The notes: generated from the letters alone by a model not told the origin. DNA of 56,816 nt from Mycolicibacterium tusciae (GCF_002086795.1 NZ_MVIM01000023.1:1-56816), one strand, 5' to 3'. Positions 1 through 8,651 are shown, numbered from the stretch's first letter. Program-made: numbers and translations.

Positions 1-1
1 C

Positions 2-178
2 CGCCTCGTCAACAAAGACGGCGGCTGGACCACCACCATCAACGACCAGGGCGACGCCGAATGGCACCCACCACCCGACCTGGATACCGGCCAAACCCGC
101 ACCAACTACCACCACCGCCCCGAACTACTCCTGCGCCCACCAGACCAGGACGACGGCAACACCGAACGCGGACCCTAG
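2..178 (+). CDS. HNH endonuclease, 13E12-repeat/DUF222 type, C-terminal end (partial)
   Basis: The window opens inside a gene whose last 58 codons read in frame 2 and stop with TAG at 176-178. The translation begins RLVNKDGGWTTTINDQGD and continues with EWHPPPDLDTGQTRTNYHH. This is the typical end of mycobacterial DUF222/13E12-repeat proteins that carry a C-terminal HNH nuclease domain. The HNH metal-binding residues lie upstream, outside the window, so activity cannot be judged. These genes are multicopy and often mobile in mycobacteria. The identification rests on the GWTTT...W.PPP..DTGQ.RTN.YHHPE pattern recalled for the family. Confidence 0.7.
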   Translation, partial: RLVNKDGGWTTTINDQGDAEWHPPPDLDTGQTRTNYHHRPELLLRPPDQDDGNTERGP

Positions 179-193
179 GCCGGCGTCCGAGAT

Positions 194-1756
194 CTACTTC
201 GCGTCGAGGAGCGCCTGCTTGGCCGCGTTGTAACCGGGCACGAAAGTGATGCCGGGGCCACCGTGGCATCCCGCACTGGCCAGGTAAAGGCCGTCGATCG
301 GAATAGGTTGATCGACATAGCCTTTCGGGCCTGGCCGGTTGGGCCCGATCTGGTCGGGGTGGATCAGTCCGTGGCAGTAGTCGCCGCCCGGCGCCCCGAA
401 CATCGTGCCCATGTGCTTGGGAGTGAAGGTGGTGTGTTTGAGAATCAGGCTCTCGAAATTGGGCGCCAACCTGGTGATCTTGTCGATCACCCGCTGCCCC
501 ATCTCGGCCTTCATCTCCCCATAGCTCGAATCCGACTCCTCGATGGGGAACCACAACGAGAACGCCGATGCCGCGTGCTTGCCTTCCGGCGCCAGGCCCG
601 GGTCGTTCACCGACGGTATCTGCAGTGCGATGGACGGGTCGGCGGGCACGATGCCGTGCCTGCACTCCTCCCACTGCCGCTGCAGTTCCTCGGGGGTGGA
701 GAAGATTCCGATATTCGACTGCATCGCCGGATCGTTGAGCAGTTCGTAGGGCGCCGCGAAGTCCGGTATGCCGTCGAGCGCGAAGTGCATTTGCAGATAG
801 CTGCCGCGGTGGTCCTGACCGGAGAAGCGTTCCCGAACATCGGCGGGCAGCGCGGCGGGATCGATCATGCCGTTGATGGTGAGATCCGGTGCGACACCTG
901 AGATCACGATGGGCGCGGTGATGACCGTCCCGTCCTCCAGGCGCACACCGCTCACCCGGCTGTCGGCGACCTGGATCTCTTCGACCTTGCTGCGCAACCG
1001 CAATTCGCCGCCGGCCGAGGTGAACACGTCACACAGGTGCGACGTCAACGCGCCGATGCCACCCTGGAGTTTCTTCACCAGCAGGGCGTTCTCATCCGGA
1101 ACGGCGAAACCGTAGGCCAGCGCCGCCGCGGTACCCGGCGTCGCGGGGCCGCGATAGGTGGTGTTGCATGCGAGCAACGAGAGCATGCCGCGCAGCGCTC
1201 CGTGCTTCTCCCTGTCGGGCAGGTAGCGGTCGATCACATCAGTGACCGAGCCGAAGAGCAGATCGGTGATGGTCTGCCGCTCGAATTCGTTTGTCGCGCA
1301 GGCATACATCTCGTCGAGTGTCTTGGGCGGCTGGCCGGCTTCGAACCGGCCGAGCGCGCGCGTCGGCGCCTGACACCACGCCATCAGACCGGCCATCCCG
1401 TTCACGGCCTCCGCGCCGTGTACCTCGTTGATGTGCGTCATCAGCTTCATCGGGTCGGTGTAGTAAACGAGCGGTTCGTCGCCGACGCCGCGCAGTGACA
1501 CCGACATCACGTCCAGGTCGACGGTCGGCAACTCGTCGAGTCCGAGTTCGCGGCTGACCACGGCCGAGGTCGGAATCTGCACCGACCCTGCGATCTCGAA
1601 TCGGTAGCCGTCGAACAGCTCGACGGTGGAGGCCATTCCGCCGGCATACAGCTTGAAGTCGAGGCAGAGCGTCCGCAGCCCCGCCTTCTGGAGAAGTGCG
1701 GCAGCGGTCAACCCGTTGTGGCCCGCGCCGACGACGATCGCATCAAAGTCAGCCAT
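194..1756 (-). CDS. FAD-dependent oxidoreductase, phytoene desaturase/PYROXD2-like
   Basis: A 520-residue flavoprotein. The N-terminus carries a Rossmann FAD-binding motif, VVGAGHNGLTAA, at about residues 7-18. The C-terminal GLYLASAGCHGGPG segment (about 488-501) is the second FAD contact typical of the CrtI/PYROXD2 amine-oxidase-like superfamily. Length is normal for the family. The substrate is unknown; relatives desaturate or oxidise isoprenoids and other lipids. It starts with ATG at 1754-1756. A perfect 22-bp palindrome lies 26 bp upstream, the same operator seen beside the TetR gene, so repression by that regulator is likely. The class is secure; the substrate is not. Confidence 0.85.
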   Translation of the reverse strand: MADFDAIVVGAGHNGLTAAALLQKAGLRTLCLDFKLYAGGMASTVELFDGYRFEIAGSVQIPTSAVVSRELGLDELPTVDLDVMSVSLRGVGDEPLVYYTDPMKLMTHINEVHGAEAVNGMAGLMAWCQAPTRALGRFEAGQPPKTLDEMYACATNEFERQTITDLLFGSVTDVIDRYLPDREKHGALRGMLSLLACNTTYRGPATPGTAAALAYGFAVPDENALLVKKLQGGIGALTSHLCDVFTSAGGELRLRSKVEEIQVADSRVSGVRLEDGTVITAPIVISGVAPDLTINGMIDPAALPADVRERFSGQDHRGSYLQMHFALDGIPDFAAPYELLNDPAMQSNIGIFSTPEELQRQWEECRHGIVPADPSIALQIPSVNDPGLAPEGKHAASAFSLWFPIEESDSSYGEMKAEMGQRVIDKITRLAPNFESLILKHTTFTPKHMGTMFGAPGGDYCHGLIHPDQIGPNRPGPKGYVDQPIPIDGLYLASAGCHGGPGITFVPGYNAAKQALLDAK

Positions 1757-1781
1757 GCGCTGAGGCTGACACGCGCTATAG

Positions 1782-1803
1782 GTTTTGTCAATATTGACAA
1801 AAC
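1782..1803. promoter_or_regulatory. 22-bp perfect palindromic operator (TetR site, copy 1)
   Basis: The half-site GTTTTGTCAAT (1782-1792) is followed directly by its exact reverse complement (1793-1803). It lies between the stop of the TetR gene and the start of the oxidoreductase, over the expected promoter of the latter. A slightly degenerate copy lies at 2421-2442. Two copies in one locus flanking a TetR gene is strong evidence for an operator. Binding itself is inferred. Confidence 0.8.
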
Positions 1804-1805
1804 TT

Positions 1806-2399
1806 TCAGCTGATCCCCTTGGCGAGTGTGTCCAGCGCCTCCCGGGTCAACCGCGACAACTCGGGCAGTGAGCGCTCTTGGCCGAGCATCCACACCTCCA
1901 TCGCACCGAAGACCGCCGCCGCGATGCACCGCGCGGTGATCGCCACGCGCATTGCCTCGTCGGTACCCGGTGCGGGTGGGTTCTCCTCGGAAAGGCGATG
2001 CACGATCGCCTCGGCGAAATCAGCCTCGACCTGCCGGATATGCCGCACGATCCGGTCGGGTTCGATCTCCTGTGCGCGCAGTGCGGCGGTCTGCGCGACA
2101 GCCCAGTCGTCGTACGGGCGCGCCATCATCGCGGCGTGCACCGAATCCATGATCGACTCGTCGGGATCGCGCTGCGCCAGCGCCGTCCTGAACCACTGCA
2201 GGCCGGCGTAGTCGGCGAACAGTAGATCGTGTTTGGACGCGAAATGCCGATAGAACGTCCGCAGCGAAACGCCGGCATCGGCCGCGATCTGCTCGGCCGA
2301 GGTGTCTTCGACCCCCTGGGCGAGAAACCGCACCACCGCGGCCTGCCGCAACGCCTCGCGCGTGCGCTCACTTCGTGCCGTCTGGGCGGGTCGGACCAT
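1806..2399 (-). CDS. TetR/AcrR family transcriptional repressor
   Basis: 197 residues. An N-terminal TetR helix-turn-helix occupies about residues 10-57, with the recognition segment SAEQIAADAGVSLRTFYRHF and the usual FASKHDL follow-on. The remainder is an alpha-helical ligand domain. A TAGTTT -10 box (2411-2406 on the minus strand) sits 6 nt before the ATG, so the mRNA is probably leaderless. The 22-bp operator at 2421-2442 lies just upstream, over the -35 region, so autorepression is likely. The second operator copy, at the other end of the gene, controls the flavoprotein. The ligand is unknown. Confidence 0.9.
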   Translation of the reverse strand: MVRPAQTARSERTREALRQAAVVRFLAQGVEDTSAEQIAADAGVSLRTFYRHFASKHDLLFADYAGLQWFRTALAQRDPDESIMDSVHAAMMARPYDDWAVAQTAALRAQEIEPDRIVRHIRQVEADFAEAIVHRLSEENPPAPGTDEAMRVAITARCIAAAVFGAMEVWMLGQERSLPELSRLTREALDTLAKGIS

Positions 2400-2420
2400 G
2401 TGGAGAAACTACCGCACCAA

Positions 2421-2442
2421 GTTCTGTCACTATTGACAAAAC
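2421..2442. promoter_or_regulatory. 22-bp operator (TetR site, copy 2)
   Basis: The sequence starts GTTCTGTCAC and ends ATTGACAAAAC. It matches the perfect palindrome at 1782-1803 at 20 of 22 positions. It lies between tetR (minus) and the DUF2834 gene (plus). For the plus strand it contains a TTGACA -35 at 2433-2438, followed after 17 bp by GAGACT (2456-2461) and ATG 8 bp later. It can therefore control both directions. Confidence 0.75.
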
Positions 2443-2469
2443 TTCAGACCCTGGTGAGACTCCGCCTTT

Positions 2470-2964
2470 ATGGTTTCCCTGATCGTCCACCTCGTCCTCG
2501 GGTTCGCGACGATGGCTTTCATCGTCAAGACGAACCCGGCGATCTTCGCGCGCTATTCGTCCGGCCCTCAGGTCACCGGGCTCGAGCTCTTCTACTATGT
2601 CGCCGGTATCGCGTCGGTCGTGCTCGGCTACTACTTCAACAACCAGTACGTCGCGGAGTACGCGCCGCCGGGCGGTGTGCACAACTTCATCTGGGGACCC
2701 GGCAGTTGGTCGGAGTTCATCACGCTGGGGTACGCCAACCCGGCTGCGAGCTCGGCGAGCCAGGACTACACAATTATGAGCCTGCTGCTGTTTCCGCTGT
2801 GGTCCATCGTCGACGGCCGTAGGCGAGGCATCAAACACGCGTGGCTCTTCTGTGGATTCATCCTGTTCGCCAGCTCGGCATTCGCGTGGGCGGCCTACCT
2901 CGCCGTCGTCGAACGCCAGCACCGGCACCAGCAGCTCGGAGCGCAGCTGCAATCCGCGGTCTGA
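2470..2964 (+). CDS. DUF2834 domain membrane protein
   Basis: 164 residues with about four hydrophobic membrane segments: residues 2-20, 35-55, 98-112 and 121-146. The layout and the YVAGIASVVLGYYFNNQYV core fit DUF2834, a family without an assigned function that is common in mycobacteria. The tail is charged and probably cytoplasmic. It diverges from the TetR gene, and the shared operator at 2421-2442 overlaps its putative promoter, so it is probably part of the regulon. No Shine-Dalgarno sequence is obvious, and the promoter spacing suggests a leaderless mRNA. Confidence 0.7.
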   Translation: MVSLIVHLVLGFATMAFIVKTNPAIFARYSSGPQVTGLELFYYVAGIASVVLGYYFNNQYVAEYAPPGGVHNFIWGPGSWSEFITLGYANPAASSASQDYTIMSLLLFPLWSIVDGRRRGIKHAWLFCGFILFASSAFAWAAYLAVVERQHRHQQLGAQLQSAV

Positions 2965-2992
2965 CACCCGGGAGGCGGCCTACAGTCAAGGC

Positions 2993-3442
2993 ATGATCAC
3001 AGACGATCTGCGCGAGCGCCGCCTCGAGGTGATCCGGGAGCACATGGACACCGAGGTGACCAAGGAGTTCGACCGCACCCTGGCCACCTTTAACGGCCGC
3101 CCGCACTACGAGATCATGGCCACCGGACAGGTCTTCGACGGCGACGACGAAGTCATGGGCTACTACCGGACCACCAGGACCGCGTTCCCGGACCAGCGGC
3201 ACGACAACGTCGTATGCCACGTCGCCGATGATGCCGTCATCGTCGAATTCGACCTACTGGGAACCAATCTCGGCGAGTTCTACGGCCTGCCGCCGACCGG
3301 CAAGGCGTTCCGGGTGCCGATCATCGCGGTGTTCTACTTCGACGGCGACCGCGTCGTCAACGAACGCATCTACTTCGACTCGGCCAGCCTCGTCACGCAG
3401 ATCGGGCGGGGCGAACTGCTCGCTATGGCGGGAGAGCTGTGA
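2993..3442 (+). CDS. SnoaL-like / NTF2-fold polyketide cyclase family protein
   Basis: 149 residues. The chosen ATG at 2993 gives an N-terminus MITDDLRERRLEVIREHMD and has a TACAGT -10 box 6 nt upstream, which fits leaderless translation. Longer upstream starts give low-complexity peptide and are rejected. The fold is a cone-shaped alpha+beta barrel of the SnoaL/ester-cyclase group, judged from YEIMATGQVFDGDDEVMGYY and VNERIYFD. Its stop overlaps the GTG of the next gene in GTGA, so it is translationally coupled to the MBL hydrolase. The substrate is unknown. Confidence 0.75.
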   Translation: MITDDLRERRLEVIREHMDTEVTKEFDRTLATFNGRPHYEIMATGQVFDGDDEVMGYYRTTRTAFPDQRHDNVVCHVADDAVIVEFDLLGTNLGEFYGLPPTGKAFRVPIIAVFYFDGDRVVNERIYFDSASLVTQIGRGELLAMAGEL

Positions 3443-4224
3443 AGGTCCACCATCTCAACTGCGGGACGATGAACCCGTACATCGCGCCGCGGATCGTCTG
3501 CCACGTCCTGCTCGTCGAGACCGACAACGGCCTGGTGCTCGTCGACACCGGATACGGGACGCGCGACTGCGACGACCACGCCCGGGTCGGGCCCACCCGC
3601 TACCTGTTCAAGCCGGTGTTCGACCACGGCGAGACGGCACTGCGCCAGGTGGAGCGGCTCGGGTTCACCCGCTCCGACGTCCGCCACATCGTCGTCACGC
3701 ATTTCGACATGGACCACATCGGCGGCATCTCCGACTTCCCCGATGCCCAAGTCCACGCCACCAGCGCCGAAATCAAAGGAGCGGTAAGGGAACCGACGTT
3801 TCAGGAGAAGATGCGCTTTCGCGCCGTCCAATGGGCGCATGGCCCCAAGATCGTGGAGCACGAGCCGGCAGGCGAGAAGTGGCGAGGATTCGCCGCCGCC
3901 AAAGAGCTCGACGACATCGCACCGGGAATCGTCCTGGTGTCGCTGCCCGGCCACACCCGGGGACACGCATGTATCGCCGTCGACGCCGGGAACCGCTGGG
4001 TGCTGCACTGCGGTGACGCGTTCTACCAGCAGGGCACCCTGGACGGCATCTCTGAGGTCCCCCGGCCGATCAGGATCATCGAGCCTCTTCTCGCATTCGA
4101 CCGAAAGAAGGTGCTGGACAACCATGCTCGCCTCACCGAGCTCTACCAGCGTCAGGAGCCCGACCTGTTAATGGTCTGCGCCCACGACGCCGATCTGTAC
4201 GAACACGCGAAAGCGACTGCGTAA
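3439..4224 (+). CDS. MBL-fold metallo-hydrolase (lactonase-like)
   Basis: 261 residues. The metal-binding motif is THFDMDHIGG at about 93-102, an HxDxDH-type variant of the usual HxHxDH with Phe-Asp in place of the first pair. The further metal ligands are visible in LPGHTRGHA and LHCGDAF, and a final His in CAHDADLY. This arrangement is common in AHL-lactonase-like and other thiol-ester or lactone hydrolases. It starts with GTG inside the stop of the SnoaL gene and ends 2 bp before the next gene, forming a tight three-gene unit. The natural substrate cannot be read from the sequence. Confidence 0.85.
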   Translation: MKVHHLNCGTMNPYIAPRIVCHVLLVETDNGLVLVDTGYGTRDCDDHARVGPTRYLFKPVFDHGETALRQVERLGFTRSDVRHIVVTHFDMDHIGGISDFPDAQVHATSAEIKGAVREPTFQEKMRFRAVQWAHGPKIVEHEPAGEKWRGFAAAKELDDIAPGIVLVSLPGHTRGHACIAVDAGNRWVLHCGDAFYQQGTLDGISEVPRPIRIIEPLLAFDRKKVLDNHARLTELYQRQEPDLLMVCAHDADLYEHAKATA

Positions 4225-4226
4225 CC

Positions 4227-5231
4227 GTGCGCGCCGTCGTCATCACCAAGCACGGTGATCCCTCGGTGCTCAAGGTCGAACAACGACCGGAACCGCCGCC
4301 CCCCGGGCCGGGCCAGGTCCGCATCGCGGTGCACGCCGCCGGAGTCAACTTCGCCGACCATCTCGCGCGCGTGGGCCTCTACCCCGAAGCACCCAAACCG
4401 CCATCCGTGGTCGGCTACGAAGTCTCGGGGACGATCGACGCGGTCGGTGCGGGCGTCGACGAAGCACGTGTGGGCCAAAGAGTCTTGGCTGGAACGCGTT
4501 TCGGTGGATACGCCGAAATCGTGAACGTCAAGGCTGCCGATACGGTTCCGCTTCCGGACCGCCTGACCTTCGAGCAGGGCGCCGCCGTTCCGGTCAACTA
4601 CGCGACCGCATGGGCCGCGCTACACGGATACGGCTCGCCGAAGGCCGGTGAACGCATCCTCATCCATGCGGCGGCCGGCGGTGTCGGTACCGCGGCCATC
4701 CAGCTCGCCAAACCCACGGGCGTCGAAATCCATGGCACCGCCTCACCGGGGAAGCATCAGGTGCTCAAGGACATGGGCGTGGACCGCACCATCGACTACC
4801 GCCGTGACGGGTGGTGGAAGGATCTGCCGCCCTACGACATGGTGCTCGACGCGATAGGCGGTGCATCGCTGCGCCGCTCCTACAACCTGCTCCGGCCCGG
4901 TGGCAAATTGATCGCGTACGGCATCTCGGCGTTGCAGCAGGGCGAGAAGCGTTCTCTACGTACCGTTTTGCCTCAGCTGCTACCGATGCTGCGCGGGTTC
5001 AACCTGACCAAACAGCTTTCGGACTCCAAGGCAGTCATCGGCCTCAACATGCTGGCGCTCTGGGATGACCGCGGCACACTCGAACCGTGGATCGGGCCCC
5101 TGGCAAAGGCATTGGCCGACGGCGTCGTCACGCCGATCGTGCACGCCGCCGTGCCGTTCGACAACGCGCGCGAGGCGCACCGCATCCTCGCCGCGCGTGA
5201 GAACATCGGCAAGGTCGTGCTGGTCCCCTAG
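4227..5231 (+). CDS. Zinc-independent MDR family NADPH:quinone oxidoreductase
   Basis: 334 residues of the medium-chain dehydrogenase/reductase superfamily. The N-terminal GroES-like domain (about 1-120) includes PPSVVGYEVSGTIDAVG. The Rossmann domain contains HAAAGGVGTAAIQLAK, the NADPH motif of the quinone reductase branch. Structural-zinc cysteines are absent, as expected for quinone oxidoreductases. It starts with GTG 2 bp after the MBL gene. Its stop overlaps the stop of the convergent SDR gene in the sequence CTAG. It is probably a reductase of enones or quinones in the same small catabolic operon. Confidence 0.85.
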   Translation: MRAVVITKHGDPSVLKVEQRPEPPPPGPGQVRIAVHAAGVNFADHLARVGLYPEAPKPPSVVGYEVSGTIDAVGAGVDEARVGQRVLAGTRFGGYAEIVNVKAADTVPLPDRLTFEQGAAVPVNYATAWAALHGYGSPKAGERILIHAAAGGVGTAAIQLAKPTGVEIHGTASPGKHQVLKDMGVDRTIDYRRDGWWKDLPPYDMVLDAIGGASLRRSYNLLRPGGKLIAYGISALQQGEKRSLRTVLPQLLPMLRGFNLTKQLSDSKAVIGLNMLALWDDRGTLEPWIGPLAKALADGVVTPIVHAAVPFDNAREAHRILAARENIGKVVLVP

Positions 5232-6073
5232 CTCGAGGCGCGCCTTCGCAGGACGCTCTGCAGCCGGCCGAGCACGTCGTAATAGTGCGTCGGCGCCATT
5301 CGCGCCAAAGCGTCGAACATGTAGGCGTCGGGTCCGACGAGTATCCGCGCCTTGCCGGACTCCACACCGCGATGGATGATCTCGGCGGCCTTGTCGGGCT
5401 GCGTCATGGTGATGTTCGCGAACTCCTTGGCCATCTGCTCCTGGGTGCGGCCTCGGCCCTCGGGATCTGTGCGCATCCGACCGTTGCGCACGATGTTGGT
5501 GTTTATCCCGCCCGGGTGCACGTTGATGGCAGTGACGCCGGTGCCGCGCAGCTCTTGACGAAGGGCGTCGGTGAAGCCGCGGACGGCGAACTTGGCTGCG
5601 CAGTAAGCACTCTGGGTCGGCATGCCGACCAGACCGAAGACGCTCGACGTGTTGACGATCACGCCCTCATCCTGTTCGACGAGGATGGGCAGAAACGCCC
5701 TCGTGCCGTTGACGACGCCTCCGAAGTTGATGCTCCACAGCCATTCGTCGTCCTCGGGGACTGCGTCGAGCACGCTCGATCCGACGGCAACGCCGGCGTT
5801 GTTGAACACCGCGCCGAGTGGCTGGGGTGCCCAGTCACGTACCTCTGCGGCGAAGTCGCGCTGCGCCTGCGCATCGCTGACGTCGAGAACCCGCAGCAGG
5901 GCTGGGCCAGGCAACGACGCCTCGGTTTCCTTCAGTCCGGCCTCGTCGACGTCGGCGATGGCGACCGGGCAGCTGTGCGCCGACAACCGTTGCGCCAGAG
6001 CGCGACCGATACCCGATGCCGCGCCGGTGATGACCGCGGTGCGGCCACTTATCGTCCTATGCTTCTTGCTCAT
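5228..6073 (-). CDS. SDR family NAD(P)-dependent oxidoreductase
   Basis: 281 residues from the ATG at 6071-6073, which overlaps the stop of the upstream hydrolase in ATGA. Classical short-chain dehydrogenase features: TGAASGIG cofactor motif (about 13-20), NNAGV at about 90, catalytic Ser in NTSSVFG, and YCAAKFA (YxxxK). A C-terminal extension, THYYDVLGRLQSVLRRRA, is seen in mycobacterial SDRs that work next to P450s and hydrolases. It is the last gene of the P450-hydrolase-SDR operon, which probably modifies a hydrophobic alcohol or ketone. Confidence 0.88.
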   Translation of the reverse strand: MSKKHRTISGRTAVITGAASGIGRALAQRLSAHSCPVAIADVDEAGLKETEASLPGPALLRVLDVSDAQAQRDFAAEVRDWAPQPLGAVFNNAGVAVGSSVLDAVPEDDEWLWSINFGGVVNGTRAFLPILVEQDEGVIVNTSSVFGLVGMPTQSAYCAAKFAVRGFTDALRQELRGTGVTAINVHPGGINTNIVRNGRMRTDPEGRGRTQEQMAKEFANITMTQPDKAAEIIHRGVESGKARILVGPDAYMFDALARMAPTHYYDVLGRLQSVLRRRASS

Positions 6074-7011
6074 GCGTTCTCCTCGCGGTCGGTGTGGGTC
6101 AGAGCTGCGCCGCGGCGCGCGGCAAATTCTGCGCCAGTGAAGTGGTCGGTGATCAGGTCGACGATTTGGCCCCATGCCCCGACGGGCAGGTCGTGCCCGA
6201 GGCCGACGATCGTCTCGAGGCGTGCGCCCGGTATCGCTCGGGCGGTCGCAGCTCCGCCGGTCGGATGAACCATCCGGTCTCGGTCGTTATGGATGACCAG
6301 GGTCGGTACGTCGATGTGGGCGAGCTCGGCGGTGCGGTCGCCAGACGCGAAGATGCCCGCCAGCTGCCGTGCGATTCCCGCCGGGCTGGGGTCGCGGTCG
6401 AAGGCGATGCCGGCATAGGTGCGCACCGCCTCCTCGTCGAAGGGAAATCCGTGGGATCCGATGTGGGCGAAGATGTTCGCGGCGCGATCCATTTCGTCTT
6501 CCCTCGTCCGCGGTGGCTTCGACGTCAGCATCCGTCGCCACGTGGACAGCGCGGGCCGTCCCAGCCGACGCGCCCCCGTCGTCGACATGATCGAGGTGAG
6601 TGTGCGCACCCGGCCCGGATGATGCGCGGCGACGGTCTGCGCGATCATGCCGCCCATCGACACGCCCACCAGGTGCGCGTCTCGGTATCCGAGCGCATCC
6701 ATCAGGCCGACGGTGTCGCGCGCCATATCACCCAGGTGGTACTGATGCCGGGCATCGCCGCCGCGCAACATGGCCACCGGATTGGGCGGACGATAGGACA
6801 TGTGGGTGGAACGGCCGGCGTCGCGGTTGTCGAACCGGATCACGTGATAGCCGAGTCCCACAAGTCTTGCGGCGAATTCGTCGGGCCAGGAATGTAATTG
6901 CTGCCCCAGGCCGGCGATCAGCATGACGGGTGGATCGGCTGGGTCGCCGGTGTGGTGGTAGCAGAGTTCGATGCCCCGGCCGACGTCGACGACGGTCTCG
7001 TTCGCCGTCAC
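6070..7011 (-). CDS. Alpha/beta hydrolase
   Basis: 313 residues with the standard fold. The oxyanion segment IAGLGQQLHSW is at about 33-43, the nucleophile elbow GVSMGG at about 114-119, and the catalytic His in GLGHDLPVG near the C-terminus. The acid is probably Asp in HNDRDRMV. It overlaps the P450 gene upstream and the SDR downstream by ATGA, so the three proteins are made from one mRNA and are likely to act on one pathway. Family relatives are esterases, lactonases and epoxide hydrolases; substrate is not evident. Confidence 0.87.
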   Translation of the reverse strand: MTANETVVDVGRGIELCYHHTGDPADPPVMLIAGLGQQLHSWPDEFAARLVGLGYHVIRFDNRDAGRSTHMSYRPPNPVAMLRGGDARHQYHLGDMARDTVGLMDALGYRDAHLVGVSMGGMIAQTVAAHHPGRVRTLTSIMSTTGARRLGRPALSTWRRMLTSKPPRTREDEMDRAANIFAHIGSHGFPFDEEAVRTYAGIAFDRDPSPAGIARQLAGIFASGDRTAELAHIDVPTLVIHNDRDRMVHPTGGAATARAIPGARLETIVGLGHDLPVGAWGQIVDLITDHFTGAEFAARRGAALTHTDREENA

Positions 7012-8366
7012 GCCGATATCCTCGCCGCGCCGGAAGAACTGGTCTGCGGAGCTGCGGCACGACGGCGATATACGACCGCCCGGCCACCGCGACCGGGCGC
7101 GGTGGCGACGCCGCGGGAATGCCTGCGCTCACCCGCGGTGTAGGTGCTGCCGAACTCGAACTCGCGCATCAGCGTTCGCAGCGTCACGACCATCTCCATG
7201 TTGGCGAACGCGGCCCCGATGCAGCGGCGAACGCCGCCGCCGTAGGGAATCCACGCGTAGTTATCCGGTGGATTGCCGACAAACCGGTCAGGATCGAATA
7301 CCTCCGCGTTGGGGAAACTGCTCGCAGCAACGTGCGCCAGGGTGATGCTGGCCATCACGACGTGACGCTCGGGAATGACCCAATCGCCCAGCCGGATCCG
7401 CGTTTTCGTGATTCGCGCCGTGCCGTTGATGACGGGCCGGGTCCGCTGGACCTCCCAGATGGTGGCCTGGACGAGTTCAGACCCGCCCGCGTCGACCTCA
7501 GCGGCCAGGCGCGACAGGAGCCGCGGGTGCCTGCGCAGCCGCTCGACCGTCCACGCCAGGGTGGTGGCGGTGGTCTCGTGTCCGGCGGCCAGCAGCGTGA
7601 GCAGTTCGTCGGCCACGTGGTCGTCGGCTATGGGTAACCCGTCGTCGTACCGCGCCTGCAGCAAGAGGGACAGGACGTCGGTGCGCTGCTCAAACTCCGG
7701 GTCGTTGCGGATATCGGCGATGAGGCGGGCGATGATCTCGTCGTAGCGCCTGCGGTTCTCGGCGAGTTTCCGCCCGGGGCTGCGCGGTCCGAAATCCCTG
7801 CGTACCACCGGCGGCATGACGGCCAACCGAGAGGCGTACAACACCATCTGCGGCAGACAATCGCGCAGTTCGTCCAGGGCCGTCCCCTCTGCGCCGAACA
7901 CCGTGCGCAGAATGGCGTTCAGGGTGATGCGCATCATCGAGGGCATGGTCTCGAATTCCTGACCTTCGGGCCAGGACGCCACCTCACGCATGACCTCCTC
8001 TTCGACGATCGCCTCGTAGCCGGCCATCCGCTTGCCGTGGAACGGCGGAACCAGAAGCTTGCGACGTTCACGGTGCTCGGCGCCCGCGAGACTGAACGTC
8101 GAGCCCGGGCCGAACATCTCGCCGAGTACCCCGGCTCGTGCGATCAGGTCGGGTTTGGCCGTGAACAACTCCTTGATCAGGACCGGATCGCCGACAACAA
8201 CGGTCGGGCCGAAAATCGGCAGGTTGAGCGTGAATGTGGGGCCGTATCGCCTGGACACGGCGGCGACCGCCTTATCCCGGGCAGCGAGGAATCCCACGCC
8301 CTGCAGCAACTTGGGTATGCGCGGCGCCGGTGGCAAGCGCACCGGGTCCGTGGTCGGCTCGGCCAT
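7008..8366 (-). CDS. Cytochrome P450
   Basis: 452 residues from the ATG at 8364-8366, preceded by GGAGGGATCAT as ribosome binding site. A longer upstream start is possible but lacks support. The I-helix motif is AGHETT, the K-helix ExxR is EVQR, and the haem-binding loop is PYGGGVRRCIGAAFA with the proximal Cys. Length and the LLQGVGFLAARDKAV N-terminus resemble mycobacterial CYP135/CYP138-type enzymes (recall, not verified). It is first in an operon with a hydrolase and an SDR. A dyad at 8379-8396 in its leader suggests control by a repressor not encoded adjacent to it. Confidence 0.92.
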   Translation of the reverse strand: MAEPTTDPVRLPPAPRIPKLLQGVGFLAARDKAVAAVSRRYGPTFTLNLPIFGPTVVVGDPVLIKELFTAKPDLIARAGVLGEMFGPGSTFSLAGAEHRERRKLLVPPFHGKRMAGYEAIVEEEVMREVASWPEGQEFETMPSMMRITLNAILRTVFGAEGTALDELRDCLPQMVLYASRLAVMPPVVRRDFGPRSPGRKLAENRRRYDEIIARLIADIRNDPEFEQRTDVLSLLLQARYDDGLPIADDHVADELLTLLAAGHETTATTLAWTVERLRRHPRLLSRLAAEVDAGGSELVQATIWEVQRTRPVINGTARITKTRIRLGDWVIPERHVVMASITLAHVAASSFPNAEVFDPDRFVGNPPDNYAWIPYGGGVRRCIGAAFANMEMVVTLRTLMREFEFGSTYTAGERRHSRGVATAPGRGGRAVVYRRRAAAPQTSSSGAARISA

Positions 8367-8378
8367 ATGATCCCTCCG

Positions 8379-8396
8379 TGGTACACCATCGTACCA
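8379..8396. promoter_or_regulatory. Inverted repeat upstream of P450 operon
   Basis: TGGTAC (8379-8384), a 6-bp spacer and GTACCA (8391-8396). The repeat sits 13 bp before the P450 start codon and is flanked by TCCG and CGGA, which extend the symmetry. It fits a TetR-family operator in the leader or promoter. No regulator is encoded next to it. Confidence 0.5.
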
Positions 8397-8533
8397 ACGG
8401 AAGATATGCGCTCCGCCAGAAAGACGCAACTAATCCCGGCGGGTCGTGACGGAGTACTCCACGGATTGGCCGTCGACCGTCGTTACTCGAACGAAGTCAA
8501 CGACGGGGCCATCGAGGCAGAACGCCTCTGGAG

Positions 8534-8607
8534 TGGCCAGGGCCGGGATCGAACCGGCGACCTTCCGCTTTTCAGGCGGACGCTCGTACCAACTGAGCTA
8601 CCTGGCC
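8534..8607 (-). tRNA. tRNA-Phe (GAA)
   Basis: A 74-nt cloverleaf on the minus strand. The acceptor is GGCCAGG paired with CCTGGCC plus discriminator A. The D-loop region is AGCTCAGTTGGTA. The anticodon loop is CTGAAAA between TCCGC and GCGGA, and the T-loop is GGTTCGATC. CCA is not encoded. First of three closely spaced minus-strand tRNAs. Confidence 0.96.
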
Positions 8608-8651
8608 GGAAGGCACCGGCCGTATCGATAACCGAAGTGCCTCGCCAATAG

